Shown here: positions 33,592 through 41,516 of the stretch, piece after piece
Layout: each line of letters begins with the position of its first letter
How positions within the stretch are numbered: position 1 is the first letter of the stretch
Source: an uncultured Porphyromonadaceae bacterium
Lineage (GTDB): Bacteria > Bacteroidota > Bacteroidia > Bacteroidales > Muribaculaceae
Direction of reading: 5' to 3'
NCBI GenBank assembly: GCA_946187345.1
Contig: CAMHQD010000003.1
Location: 1-64,000 of the forward strand
Length of the DNA stretch: 64,000 bases
Translations under genes and position numbers: made by a program
The notes under the pieces: model-generated
What the model was told of the DNA's origin: nothing
What the model saw: only the letters and a program-made list of their open reading frames with translations
Database searches by the model: none

Positions 33592-33697
33592 AATAGCGTG
33601 CCGTAACTCGATTTTTTTACCACTTACGGCACACTATTCTGGTGCTAATAGTGTGCCGTAACTCGATTTTTTTACCACTTGCGGCACGTTATTCGGG
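33592..33697. repeat. Two tandem 51-bp hairpin units overlapping the symporter stop codon
   Basis: Each unit reads AATAG(C/T)GTGCCGTAACTC, ATTTTTTTACCACTT, (A/G)CGGCAC. The inner GTGCCGTAA/TTACGGCAC pairs form a hairpin with a T-rich loop. Units begin at 33592 and 33647, a 55-bp period. The downstream unit runs over the last codon and stop of the symporter gene (33689). A terminator role is possible. Confidence 0.8.
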
Positions 33698-35140
33698 TCG
33701 GCGGCATAGTGCCAGGCCAATCATGGTGAGGGCGGCGTTGAGCAGCAGCAGTTCGAAGCCGATGGTGTAGTCAAACTGCTCCTTGAGCCACCACTGGATG
33801 GCATAACTGAGCACCGGCGCGGCGACGCACACCGCGGGCACCAGCCGGTCGCGCACCGGGCCACGGAACATCATGCCGTAGGCAAACAGGCCGAGGATTG
33901 GGCCGTAGGTGTAACTGGCAATCGAATAGACCGCGCTGATAGCGTCCTGGTCGCTGATGGCATAGAACACGAGAATCACAAGACCCATACACACCGCCAT
34001 GCCGATGTGCACCACGCGCCGCGTGCGGGCCAGCCGACGGTCGTCGTTCTGCTTGTCGGTGCCGAGGATGTCGACCGTAAACGAGGTCGTCAGGGCCGTC
34101 AACGCCGAGCCGGCCGCGCTATAGGCCGCGCTCACCAATCCCAGAATGAACAGCACGCCCACAACCACAGGCACCGGACCGCCACTGAAAGCAACCAGGC
34201 CAAAGAGTTCGTCGGTCTTGTCGGGCACGACAAAGCCCGCCTGGCGCGTGTAGAGCACTAATAGCGTGCCTAAAACAAGGAAAAGCCCAACTACAAACAC
34301 CTGCACGATGCCGCTCACGATAAGGCCCTTCTTGCTCTCGTCAACGTTCTTGCTGGCCAACGTGCGCTGCATCAAGTCCTGGTCGAGGCCGGTGGTGGCG
34401 ATGACCATAAAGATGCCGGCCACAAACTGCTTCCAGAAGTAGGTGCCCTCTTTGGGATTGTCAAAGAAGAAGATGCGCGACGTGTCGTCGGCCGCCACCG
34501 CGCCGCACAACTCGCCCACGCCATATCCCAGCGCGCGTGCGATAAACACGATGCAGAGCACCACGCTCATGATCAGGCAGAAACTCTTCAGCGTGTCAGT
34601 CCAAATCACCGTCTTCACGCCGCCCTGCAGCGTGTAGAGGAAAATCAAGGCGATGGTGGCTATCACGTTCACCACAAACGGGATGTGTAGCGGGCCGAAC
34701 ACCAGCAACTGCAACGTGACGCACACCACATAGAACCTGACGGCCGCGCCCAGCATCTTGCTGATGAAGAAGAACCACGCGCCCGTGCGGTGAGTCCCTT
34801 GGCCGAAACGTTGCTCGAGGTAACCGTAGATGGATACCAGGTTGCGCTTGAAGAAGAGCGGCATCAGCACATAAGCAATCACAAAGTAGCCCACGACAAA
34901 GCCCAGCACCATCTGCATGTAACTGAAACTCTTGACGGCCACCTGGCCGGGCACGCTCACGAAGGTCACTCCCGAGATGGGAGCGCCAATCATCGCGATG
35001 GCCACGATGAACCACGGTGCCTGGCGGCCGCCGGTGAGTGCCGTGCGGTCGTCGCTGCCGCGCGAGGCCAACCACGAGATAAGAAACAACACGGCAAAGT
35101 AGCCGATAATCGTCAATAAAACAATAACTGGTGTTGACAT
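33689..35140 (-). CDS. Sodium:solute symporter family transporter
   Basis: 483 residues with about 13 hydrophobic segments, as in the SSS family. APISGVTFVSVPGQV and YGYLEQRFGQGTHRTGAWFF are family blocks in the first bundle, and LVSAAYSAAGSALTALTTSFTVDI is the conserved SSS core. The substrate (sugar, sialic acid, amino acid or other) cannot be read from sequence. DUF1343/NamZ upstream on the same strand is a glycosidase-like protein, so an amino-sugar such as MurNAc is an attractive but unproven substrate. Confidence 0.92.
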   Translation of the reverse strand: MSTPVIVLLTIIGYFAVLFLISWLASRGSDDRTALTGGRQAPWFIVAIAMIGAPISGVTFVSVPGQVAVKSFSYMQMVLGFVVGYFVIAYVLMPLFFKRNLVSIYGYLEQRFGQGTHRTGAWFFFISKMLGAAVRFYVVCVTLQLLVFGPLHIPFVVNVIATIALIFLYTLQGGVKTVIWTDTLKSFCLIMSVVLCIVFIARALGYGVGELCGAVAADDTSRIFFFDNPKEGTYFWKQFVAGIFMVIATTGLDQDLMQRTLASKNVDESKKGLIVSGIVQVFVVGLFLVLGTLLVLYTRQAGFVVPDKTDELFGLVAFSGGPVPVVVGVLFILGLVSAAYSAAGSALTALTTSFTVDILGTDKQNDDRRLARTRRVVHIGMAVCMGLVILVFYAISDQDAISAVYSIASYTYGPILGLFAYGMMFRGPVRDRLVPAVCVAAPVLSYAIQWWLKEQFDYTIGFELLLLNAALTMIGLALCRRPE

Positions 35141-35195
35141 TGTTCTATCCGTTTGTAGGAATAAAGTAAGAGTCCGCTGTAAAAAGTTGCTGATC

Positions 35196-35287
35196 TGTTT
35201 TAAACACGAATTACCATGAATTATCCATGAATTTTTATTCTGAATATTGTCGGTTTTATAAATAATTTATGGAAATTCATGTTAAAA
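35196..35287. repeat. AT-rich inverted repeat, ATGAATT family
   Basis: TTTAAACACGAATTACCATG at one end and GGAAATTCATGTTAAA at the other enclose AT-rich sequence with CCATGAATT units. A relative lies at 52083-52163, and a shorter, CACGGAAATT-type one is in 43829-43915. It separates the symporter and NamZ genes. Confidence 0.65.
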
Positions 35288-35301
35288 AATTTTGCTGACA
35301 T

Positions 35302-36537
35302 TTACTCCGGGTAGAGGAGGTAGGGGCGGCGTTGGGCGCGGAAGGTCTCGACCTCGGCGGCCCAGGTGGCCTTGATGTCGGCGGGGCTCATGCCGGCCAC
35401 AATCATCTTGCGCACCGCCTCTGTGCCCATCAGTTTGTCGAAGAACTTGGTGAAGAACTGCTCGCCGCGGCCGAGGTTGCGATAGGCGTTGACGACGTAC
35501 TCGAGGTTGACGCCCATGGCGATGGCCTCCTCGTCGCTGATGCCGCTCAGGTCCACGCCGTGGCACAACTTGTCGAGTTGCGGCGGGTTTTTGGCTCCGG
35601 GCACGCTGCGCGGCGTGAACGAGTAACTATAGCCCACCATATCGGGGTGTCCGTACTGCTGGAACGGTTTGTCGGTGCCGCGCCCCAGGCTGACGTCGGT
35701 GCCCTCGAAGTAGCACGTGCTCGGGTAGAGGTAGATTGACGTCATGTTGGGCAGGTTGGGCGACGGTGCCACCGGCAGGCGGTAGCGCGTCTGATGGGTG
35801 TAACCCTTGCAGGGAATGACGGTGAGGTTTTTCACCTGCAGGTTGTCCTTGAGCCAGTGCTCGCCGTTGGCCATCAACGCGATCTCGCCCAGCGTCATGC
35901 CGTGCACTGTGGGTATTGGCAACCGGCCCACGCCCGAGCGCAGCCGCATGTCTAAAACAGGGCCGTCCACCGTCATGCCGTTGGGGTTGGGACGGTCGAG
36001 CACAACGACGTCCTTGCCGGCGGCGGCGCAAGCCTCCATCAGGTTGATCATCGTCACATAGTAGGTGTAGTAACGCAGCCCAACGTCTTGGATATCAACC
36101 ACGAGCACGTCAAAGGCGGCCATTGTCTCGGGGCTCGGCCCGGGGCGCTTGCCGTCGTAGAGCGACGCGATGGGGATGCCCGTGACCGGGTCAACGCTGC
36201 TGCTGACGTGCTCGCCGGCGTCCGCCGTGCCGCGGAAGCCGTGCTCCGGCGAGAAGATTGTCGTCACCTTCAGGCCCTTGAAGAGCATCAAGTCCAGCGT
36301 GTGAACGGGTTTGCCGGTGTGGTCCCAGCCCACGATGCCCGTCTGGTTGCTCAGCAGCGCGATGCGCTTGCCGTTCAGCAGGCTGACGTAGCGGTCAGGC
36401 TGCTGTGCGCCGGTCATCACCGTGGTGGCAGGGTCCAGCGACCGGCGCGTGGCCGCCATCTCCGGCGTGAGTGCCGGCGGCGTGGCAAACGCGATAAGCG
36501 CCACAGCGGCAGCAATAAATGAGAATACTCGTTTCAT
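35302..36537 (-). CDS. namZ: DUF1343 exo-beta-N-acetylmuramidase-like protein (NamZ)
   Basis: 411 residues. The signal peptide is MKRVFSFIAAAVALIAFATPP. DUF1343 blocks are ALLSNQTGIVGWDH, TIFSPEHGFRGTADAGE, LVVDIQDVGLRYYTYYVTM and VVLDRPNPNGM. NamZ of Bacillus and Tannerella releases MurNAc from the non-reducing ends of peptidoglycan fragments, so this protein likely acts in the periplasm in cell-wall recycling. It sits upstream of a Na+/solute symporter on the same strand, which suggests co-expression for uptake of a released sugar (inference). Confidence 0.9.
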   Translation of the reverse strand: MKRVFSFIAAAVALIAFATPPALTPEMAATRRSLDPATTVMTGAQQPDRYVSLLNGKRIALLSNQTGIVGWDHTGKPVHTLDLMLFKGLKVTTIFSPEHGFRGTADAGEHVSSSVDPVTGIPIASLYDGKRPGPSPETMAAFDVLVVDIQDVGLRYYTYYVTMINLMEACAAAGKDVVVLDRPNPNGMTVDGPVLDMRLRSGVGRLPIPTVHGMTLGEIALMANGEHWLKDNLQVKNLTVIPCKGYTHQTRYRLPVAPSPNLPNMTSIYLYPSTCYFEGTDVSLGRGTDKPFQQYGHPDMVGYSYSFTPRSVPGAKNPPQLDKLCHGVDLSGISDEEAIAMGVNLEYVVNAYRNLGRGEQFFTKFFDKLMGTEAVRKMIVAGMSPADIKATWAAEVETFRAQRRPYLLYPE

Positions 36538-36552
36538 TTTGGCTAAAGGATT

Positions 36553-36661
36553 ATCCTCCCCCCGCCCCTCCTAAAAGAGTGGGAGGCTTGCTGTTGTTTT
36601 AGGAGAGAAATATGAGAAATATGAGAACCAGACACCCTTCCTTATAAGATGGGTAGGGGGG
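36553..36661. repeat. Two diverged CCCTCCTxxAAGGGTGGG repeat copies around an ATATGAGAA repeat
   Basis: First copy: a CCCCTCCTAAAAGAGTGGGAGG segment with GCTTGCTGTTGTTTT after it (reverse relative of 12529-12560). Then AAATATGAGAAATATGAGAA. Then ACCCTTCCTTATAAGATGGGTAGGGGGG ending at the frr stop. All lie in the frr/NamZ gap. Confidence 0.6.
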
Positions 36662-37222
36662 TTACACGGTGAGGATTTCTTTCTCCTTGGCGGCAAAGAG
36701 TTCGTCAATCTTCTTCATGTACTTGTCGTGGAGTTTCTGGACGCGCTCCTCGCCGTCCTTGGCCACGTCCTCACTCATGCCGGCCTTGGTGGCCTTCTTG
36801 AGGCCGTCGATGCAGTCGCGGCGCGCGTTGCGCACGCTCACGCGGGCCTTCTCGGCCTCGGCCTTGCTGTCGCGCACGAGTTGCTTGCGGCGGTCCTCGG
36901 TCAGCGGCGGAATGTTCAGGCGAATCATCTCGCCGTTGCTCTCGGGCATGATGCCGATGTTGCTGTCGATGATTGCCTTCTCAATCACGCGGAACATGTT
37001 CTTTTCCCACGGCGTGATGGCGATGGTGCGCTGGTCGGGCAGGCTGATGTTGGCGACGTTGCTCAGCGGCACCTTGCTGCCGTAGTACTCGACGCGGATG
37101 GGGTCGAGGATTTTCACGTTGGCCTTGCCGGCACGGATGTGGGCCAGGCTGTCGTCGAGGAAGGCGATGGCCTCCTCCATGCGGTCGCGCGCGGCGTCCA
37201 GGAATTGATTCAAGTCGTTCAT
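36662..37222 (-). CDS. frr: Ribosome recycling factor
   Basis: Releases ribosomes from mRNA after termination together with EF-G. 186 residues, the normal length. MEEAIAFLDDSLAHIRAGKANVKIL, VEYYGSKVPLSNVANISLPD and RTIAITPWEKN with NIPPLTEDRRKQLVRDSKAEAEKARV are characteristic. The ORF track extends to 37555, but the extra N-terminus is antisense-like nonsense; the ATG at 37222 (MNDLNQFLDAARD) is correct. pyrH, its usual neighbour, is not adjacent. Confidence 0.97.
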   Translation of the reverse strand: MNDLNQFLDAARDRMEEAIAFLDDSLAHIRAGKANVKILDPIRVEYYGSKVPLSNVANISLPDQRTIAITPWEKNMFRVIEKAIIDSNIGIMPESNGEMIRLNIPPLTEDRRKQLVRDSKAEAEKARVSVRNARRDCIDGLKKATKAGMSEDVAKDGEERVQKLHDKYMKKIDELFAAKEKEILTV

Positions 37223-37310
37223 AGTGTTATTTAGTCGTTTTGTCGTTAGTTGATAGTCGTTAGTTGAGGGGGACAGCCACAATGTGGCCGCACACCGGAC
37301 GCGTTGAGGA
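37223..37310. repeat. CAGCCACAATGTGGCCG hairpin with TAGTCGTTAG units
   Basis: Between the frr start and the aminopeptidase stop. TAGTCGTTTTGTCGTTAGTT and TAGTCGTTAGTTG tandem units precede a CAGCCAC-AAT-GTGGCCG hairpin and CCGGACGCG. It belongs to the same family as 18298-18358 and 20469-20553. Confidence 0.65.
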
Positions 37311-37316
37311 CGGGAA

Positions 37317-38729
37317 TCAGGCCTCCATATATGCCTCCACGTCGTCGGCGCGGTAGGGGATGCGATCCTGCTCGCCGGTGATGTAGCGGCAGCCGTCGGC
37401 GGTGATGAGGATGTCATCCTCGATGCGTATGCCGCCAAAGTCCTTGTAGGTTTCCAACCGGTCAAAGTCGAGCCACTCGGCGCAGTGTCCGCTCTTGCGC
37501 CAGTTGTCGATGAGGGCGGGAATGAAGTAGATGCCCGGCTCGTCGGTGACCACAAAGCCTTCTTGCAGGCGGCGTCCCAAGCGCAGCGAGCCGAGGCCGA
37601 ACTGCGTGCTGGGCTGCACCTCGTCGTCGTAGCCGAGGTAGCGCTGGCCCAGTGCCTCCATGTCGTGGACGTCCAGGCCCATCATGTGTCCCAGGCCGTG
37701 GGGCAGGAACATGGCGTGGGCTCCGGCTGCCACCGCCTCGTCCACATCGCCGCGCATGAGACCCAGTTCTTTGAGGCGGGTGGCCATCAGGCGGCAGACG
37801 CTCAAGTGGACATCCATCCACTTCACGCCAGGCTTGGCGACCTGCAGGGTGTGGTCGTGGCACTCGACCACGATGTCGTAGATCTCGCGCTGGCGAGTGG
37901 TGTAGCGGCCGTTGATGGGCACCGTGCGCGTGTTGTCGCTGCAATAGTTGTGGATGGTCTCGACACCGGCGTCACACAGGGCGAGGCGGCCCGCCTCGAG
38001 CGGCTGCATGGTGGGCATGCCGTGCATAATCTCGCCGTGCTGGGTGAAGATGGTGGGGAAACTGGGTATCAGTCCGTAACTATGGGCCGTGCCGTCCACC
38101 ACGCCGCCCACAAACTTCTCGGTCACGCCCGGCTTAATCGCCCGCATCGCGGCCGTGTGCATCAGGTAGCCGATGTGTCCGGCGCGCTCGAGTTCCTCAA
38201 TCTCTTGTGGCTCCTTGACGCTGCGCATCTTGATGACGGCCATGCGCAGCGGCATCGACACCGCCTCCTCCTGCTCCTTGCCCGGGTGCAGGCCCAGCAA
38301 GTCCATGAGCATAATCATGATGTCATGGCGGTAGGGCGGCAGGAAGTGTATGGGGCGGCCCAGGGAGCGTGCCTGGCGGCACACGTCGTCGAGGTGACGC
38401 ATGGGCGCGCTGCCGGCGATGCCCGAGGCCGCGGCCATATCGGCCACGCTTTCCACGCTGCCATACCAGATGATGTCGTCGATGTCGATGTCGTCGCCGT
38501 AGAGAACCTCGCGGCCGGTGTCCAAGTCAATCAACAGGGCGAGGCCCTCGCGGTTGAGGCCGGTGTAGTAGAGGAAAGTGGAGTCCTGCCGCATGGCGTA
38601 GTACTCGTTGGCGGGGTAGTTGCAGGGCGAGAGGTTGTTGCCGGGCAGCACGATGATGCCGTGCTCGCCCTTCATCAGTTCCACGAGCCGCTCGCGGCGC
38701 GCTGTATAAGTCTCTTTACTGAAAAGCAT
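37317..38729 (-). CDS. pepP: Xaa-Pro aminopeptidase (M24B, aminopeptidase P)
   Basis: Removes N-terminal residues preceding proline. 470 residues. The N-terminal creatinase-like domain (about 1-170) is followed by the pita-bread catalytic domain with ALCDAGVETIHNYCSDNTRTVPING (metal Asp pair), FLPHGLGHMMGLDVHDM (metal His), VVTDEPGIYF and GIRIEDDILIT (metal Glu residues). It is a cytosolic dimanganese-type enzyme by family. It may be co-transcribed with frr downstream. Confidence 0.95.
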   Translation of the reverse strand: MLFSKETYTARRERLVELMKGEHGIIVLPGNNLSPCNYPANEYYAMRQDSTFLYYTGLNREGLALLIDLDTGREVLYGDDIDIDDIIWYGSVESVADMAAASGIAGSAPMRHLDDVCRQARSLGRPIHFLPPYRHDIMIMLMDLLGLHPGKEQEEAVSMPLRMAVIKMRSVKEPQEIEELERAGHIGYLMHTAAMRAIKPGVTEKFVGGVVDGTAHSYGLIPSFPTIFTQHGEIMHGMPTMQPLEAGRLALCDAGVETIHNYCSDNTRTVPINGRYTTRQREIYDIVVECHDHTLQVAKPGVKWMDVHLSVCRLMATRLKELGLMRGDVDEAVAAGAHAMFLPHGLGHMMGLDVHDMEALGQRYLGYDDEVQPSTQFGLGSLRLGRRLQEGFVVTDEPGIYFIPALIDNWRKSGHCAEWLDFDRLETYKDFGGIRIEDDILITADGCRYITGEQDRIPYRADDVEAYMEA

Positions 38730-38796
38730 TGCTATCGTGAAAAATTATCTTTATTATTATCGATTGTTCGATTATTCGATTGCTCGAATGTTCAAA

Positions 38797-38829
38797 ATTA
38801 TGAATTATGCATTATGAATTATGCATTAG
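38797..38829. repeat. GAATTATGCATTATGAATTATGCATT repeat
   Basis: AATTATGAATTATGCATTATGAATTATGCATTAG lies directly after the stop of the dehydrogenase gene (minus strand) and before the aminopeptidase gene. It is the same unit type as at 8346-8376 and 63089-63107. A TCGATTGTTCGATTATTCGATTGCTCG run precedes it at about 38759-38787. Confidence 0.65.
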
Positions 38830-39987
38830 TCAAAGGCTGGCGGCATAGATCTCGCGCAGTTCCTCGCGGTTGAGGAAGCGCGGGTCGTTGTCGAGCATCA
38901 TCGCGCCGGTGGTCACGGCGTTCTCCACCAGGTCGTCGAGGTGGGCGGCGGTGAAGCCCCACTGGCTCAACTTGAGGTCGGCCACGCCACACTCTCGCTT
39001 CATCACCTCGAGCGCGTCGAGGAAGTCGCTGGGGCGGGCGGCCTTTTGCTGCGTCATCTTCTCGCTCATCTTCATCAGACGCTTCATCACGTCATTCTTG
39101 AGCGTCTTGAAGTAGGCACCCGAGATGGCGATAAGTCCGGCGCCGTGCGGCAGTTCGGGCTTGAAGGCGCTCAGGGCGTGCTCCAGGGCGTGCTCGCCGG
39201 TGCAGCCGGCAGTGCTCTCCACCATACCGGCCAGCGTGCTGGCCCACGCCACCTTGATGCGTGCCCAGCGGTTGTTGCCGTCGGCCACGGCCACCGGCAG
39301 ATATTTATAGAGGAGACGGATGGCCTCGAGGGCATAGAGGTCGCTGGCGGGGCTGTGGGAGTGGCTGATGTAACCTTCGGCGGCGTGGAAAAAGGCGTCA
39401 AAGCCTTGATAGGCCGTCAGGCGCGGCGGCACGCTCATCATCAGGTCGGGGTCGACAATGGCTATGGTGGGGAAAATCTGTGGGCAACCGAAGCCCATCT
39501 TCTCGCGGGTCTGCTCGTTGGTGATTACTCCCCAAAGGTCCACCTCGGTGCCGGTGCCGGCTGTTGTCGGGATGGCCACGATGGGCAGGGCGCGCTCCAC
39601 GGCCTTGCCGCCGCCGGTGCCGCCGTGCACATAGTCCCAGAAGTCGCCGCCCATGGCCGCTGTGATGGCGATAGCCTTGGCCGTGTCAATCGAACTGCCG
39701 CCGCCCAGGCCCACGACGAAGTCGCAGCCCTCTTGCCGGCACACCTCTGCGCCCTCCATCACTGTGGCCCGGATGGGGTTGGGCTGCACGCGGTCAAACA
39801 CGACGCTGTCGGCGCCGCCTTGCGCCAGCAGGGCGCGCACGCGGTCCAGATAGCCCAGGCGGGCCATCGAGCCGCCGGCACTCACCACAAGCAACGCCTT
39901 TTTGCCGGGCAGGCCGGCGGTGGCCAGTTGATTGAGTTCCCCGGCGCCGAAGAGCAGGCGCGTGGGGATATACAGTCCGAATTTCAT
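38830..39987 (-). CDS. Iron-containing alcohol dehydrogenase (butanol dehydrogenase-like)
   Basis: About 385 residues. The NAD(P)-binding motif is GLGGGSSIDTAKAIAI; AIPTTAGTGTEVDLWGVI follows. Fe2+ ligands are expected in DAFFHAAEGYISHSHSP and in GEHALEHALSAF. It reduces aldehydes to alcohols with NAD(P)H, substrate unknown. Two in-frame ATGs exist (39999 and 39987). The second follows an AGAGGA motif and begins MKFGLYIPTRLLFGAG like other family members, so it is preferred. Confidence 0.92.
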   Translation of the reverse strand: MKFGLYIPTRLLFGAGELNQLATAGLPGKKALLVVSAGGSMARLGYLDRVRALLAQGGADSVVFDRVQPNPIRATVMEGAEVCRQEGCDFVVGLGGGSSIDTAKAIAITAAMGGDFWDYVHGGTGGGKAVERALPIVAIPTTAGTGTEVDLWGVITNEQTREKMGFGCPQIFPTIAIVDPDLMMSVPPRLTAYQGFDAFFHAAEGYISHSHSPASDLYALEAIRLLYKYLPVAVADGNNRWARIKVAWASTLAGMVESTAGCTGEHALEHALSAFKPELPHGAGLIAISGAYFKTLKNDVMKRLMKMSEKMTQQKAARPSDFLDALEVMKRECGVADLKLSQWGFTAAHLDDLVENAVTTGAMMLDNDPRFLNREELREIYAASL

Positions 39988-40042
39988 CTGTCCTCTCATA
40001 ATGGGTAATCAAGTCTTTTATAAGGTTAGTGTTCAGTGAAAG

Positions 40043-40114
40043 GATGACCGTTTACCGTTTACCGTTTACAGTGCGTTGCCGTTCCGGTTAACGGTCAACG
40101 GTCAACAGCCAACC
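40043..40114. repeat. GACCGTTTACCGTTTACAG / GGTTAACGGTCAACGG inverted repeat
   Basis: Tandem ACCGTTT units on the left and ACGGTCAACGGTCAAC units on the right flank GTGCGTTGCCGTTCC. This is the most complete intergenic copy of the family that also appears in mutS. It lies between the divergent dehydrogenase and ssb genes. Confidence 0.7.
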
Positions 40115-40172
40115 TTTGAATAAAAGTGTGCTAAAGTAGTAATTTTTCACGAACCTACCAAATAATTCACAG

Positions 40173-40206
40173 TTTTTGTTATTCAAAACAAAAAGTTGTA
40201 CCTTTG
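40173..40206 (+). promoter_or_regulatory. Promoter: TTTTTG (-33) and TACCTTTG (-7)
   Basis: TTTTTG ends at 40178 and TACCTTTG spans 40199-40206, a 20-base spacer. This is a strong match to the consensus, 29 bases upstream of ssb. Confidence 0.8.
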
Positions 40207-40234
40207 CGGCAACGAAACTATCAAAAGAAATAAT

Positions 40235-40624
40235 ATGGGAGTAAACAAAGTTATATTGATGGGCAACGTGGGCAATGACCCGCGTGTGAGATACGTGGCC
40301 GAGAACCAGGCCGTGGCTTCTTTCCCGTTAGCCACCAGCGAGCGCGCCTTCACCCGCAAAGACGGCACGGCTGTGCCCGAGCGCACCGAGTGGCACAACA
40401 TTGTGATGTGGGGACGCGACGCGGAGGTTGCCGAGCGTTATATCCGCAAGGGAATGTTGCTTTACCTCGAGGGGCATCTGCGCACCCGCGTGTGGGAAGA
40501 CAACACAAAGGTGAAGCGCTATGTGACAGAGGTGTACGTTGACAGTTTTGAGATACTGCGTCGACCGGGTGACCATGCCGGCGAGCATAGGGACAACGGC
40601 ACCGCGGCGGCCCCCGAGTCATGA
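40235..40624 (+). CDS. ssb: Single-stranded DNA-binding protein without the acidic tail
   Basis: 129 residues. An OB-fold ssDNA-binding domain covers residues 1-~105 (VNKVILMGNVGNDPRVRY, TEWHNIVMWGRDAEVAERY, KGMLLYLEGHLRTR). The short C-terminus ends HRDNGTAAAPES, so the usual DDLPF/DDDIPF tip that recruits repair and replication partners is absent. The ORF track start at 40196 is upstream of the promoter-proximal region; the ATG at 40235 is correct. The gene overlaps tatD by four bases. It may be an auxiliary SSB. Confidence 0.92.
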   Translation: MGVNKVILMGNVGNDPRVRYVAENQAVASFPLATSERAFTRKDGTAVPERTEWHNIVMWGRDAEVAERYIRKGMLLYLEGHLRTRVWEDNTKVKRYVTEVYVDSFEILRRPGDHAGEHRDNGTAAAPES

Positions 40625-41391
40625 TTGACAGTCACAGCCACATTTATTGCGATGCCTTTGACGGGGATCGTGACTTGGTGGTGGAGCACGCGGCGGCGGC
40701 CGGCGTGACCCACATTGTGTTGCCCAACGAGAATTTGGCTTCGGTGGCTCGCGTGGTTGACACGCGTGACCGTTGGCCCGAGATGATGTCCGTGGCCATC
40801 GGTCTGCATCCCGAGGAGGTGAAAGGTGATTGGACCGCCCAGTTGGAGCAGTTGCGGCCGTTGGTTGAGGAATGTGGCGCGGTAGCCGTTGGCGAGGTAG
40901 GCATTGACTTATATTGGGACACCACCTACCGCGCCCAACAACTCGACGCGCTGCACGAGCAGTTGCGGTGGTGTGTGGAGTTGGGTCTGCCATTTATCCT
41001 GCACTGTCGCCGCGCGCTCGACGACTGTCTGACGGTGTTGCGGCGTTTTGGCGCCGGCGACCGTCCGCCCGGCGTGTTCCACTGCTTTGAGGGTGACGCG
41101 ATGGCGGCGCGCGAGGTGCTCGACGCGGGCGAGTTCTTGCTTGGCGTGGGAGGCTCGTACACGTTCAAGCGCAATGACGTGACCAGAAGAATGGTGACCG
41201 CGGTGGGGCTGGATCACATTGTGCTCGAGACCGATAGCCCATATCTGGCGCCCGTGCCTCATCGTGGACAGCGCAACGAGAGTGCCTATATTGCCGACGT
41301 GGCGCGCGCTATCGCCGCCAATACAAATCTTGACGTTGTCGACGTTGATCGCGTCACCACCGGCAATGCCCGCCGCCTGTTCAAGATTTAA
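40621..41391 (+). CDS. TatD-family metal-dependent DNase
   Basis: 256 residues with the amidohydrolase-like TIM barrel. Metal ligands are visible in IDSHSHIYCD (HxH), VGEVGIDLYWD (Glu), ILHCRRALDD (His), FHCFEGDAMAA (His) and LETDSPYLAP (Asp). TatD proteins are 3'-5' exonucleases/DNases acting in oxidative-damage repair, and TatD-like members are common in Bacteroidetes. Translational coupling to ssb (ATGA overlap) suggests a shared role in DNA metabolism. Confidence 0.95.
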   Translation: MIDSHSHIYCDAFDGDRDLVVEHAAAAGVTHIVLPNENLASVARVVDTRDRWPEMMSVAIGLHPEEVKGDWTAQLEQLRPLVEECGAVAVGEVGIDLYWDTTYRAQQLDALHEQLRWCVELGLPFILHCRRALDDCLTVLRRFGAGDRPPGVFHCFEGDAMAAREVLDAGEFLLGVGGSYTFKRNDVTRRMVTAVGLDHIVLETDSPYLAPVPHRGQRNESAYIADVARAIAANTNLDVVDVDRVTTGNARRLFKI

Positions 41392-41424
41392 CAAGAGTTT
41401 TAAGAAATCTAAGTTTTCTGAGGA

Positions 41425-41452
41425 AATGTGACATTTTGTCACATTTTTTTTG
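41425..41452 (+). terminator. Intrinsic terminator AATGTGACA-ttt-TGTCACATT plus T run
   Basis: A perfect 9-bp stem with a three-base loop, followed by TTTTTT. It lies ~35 bases after tatD and directly abuts the next promoter, so it ends the ssb-tatD transcript. Confidence 0.85.
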
Positions 41453-41460
41453 TACCTTTG
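41453..41460 (+). promoter_or_regulatory. -7 promoter element (TACCTTTG) for the acyltransferase gene
   Basis: TACCTTTG follows the terminator T-run immediately, 57 bases before the start codon. The terminator stem occupies the -33 region, so the two signals overlap. Confidence 0.7.
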
Positions 41461-41516
41461 CGGCAACGTTCAGTGTGCGGCTACCCCATGGCCGCTAAAT
41501 ATCCTCAATAACTAAA

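Noticed and set aside
37223-37555. Extended N-terminus of frr in the ORF track
   Set aside because: The extra residues are Ser/Thr-rich nonsense overlapping the aminopeptidase gene; ribosome recycling factor is 185-186 residues.
37485-38873. 462-residue plus-strand ORF antisense to aminopeptidase P
   Set aside because: Long frame produced by high GC and codon bias; the minus-strand M24 enzyme has all metal ligands.
38941-40008. 355-residue plus-strand ORF antisense to the alcohol dehydrogenase
   Set aside because: The translated residues are His/Val/Gly/Ala-rich shadow sequence; the dehydrogenase is certain.
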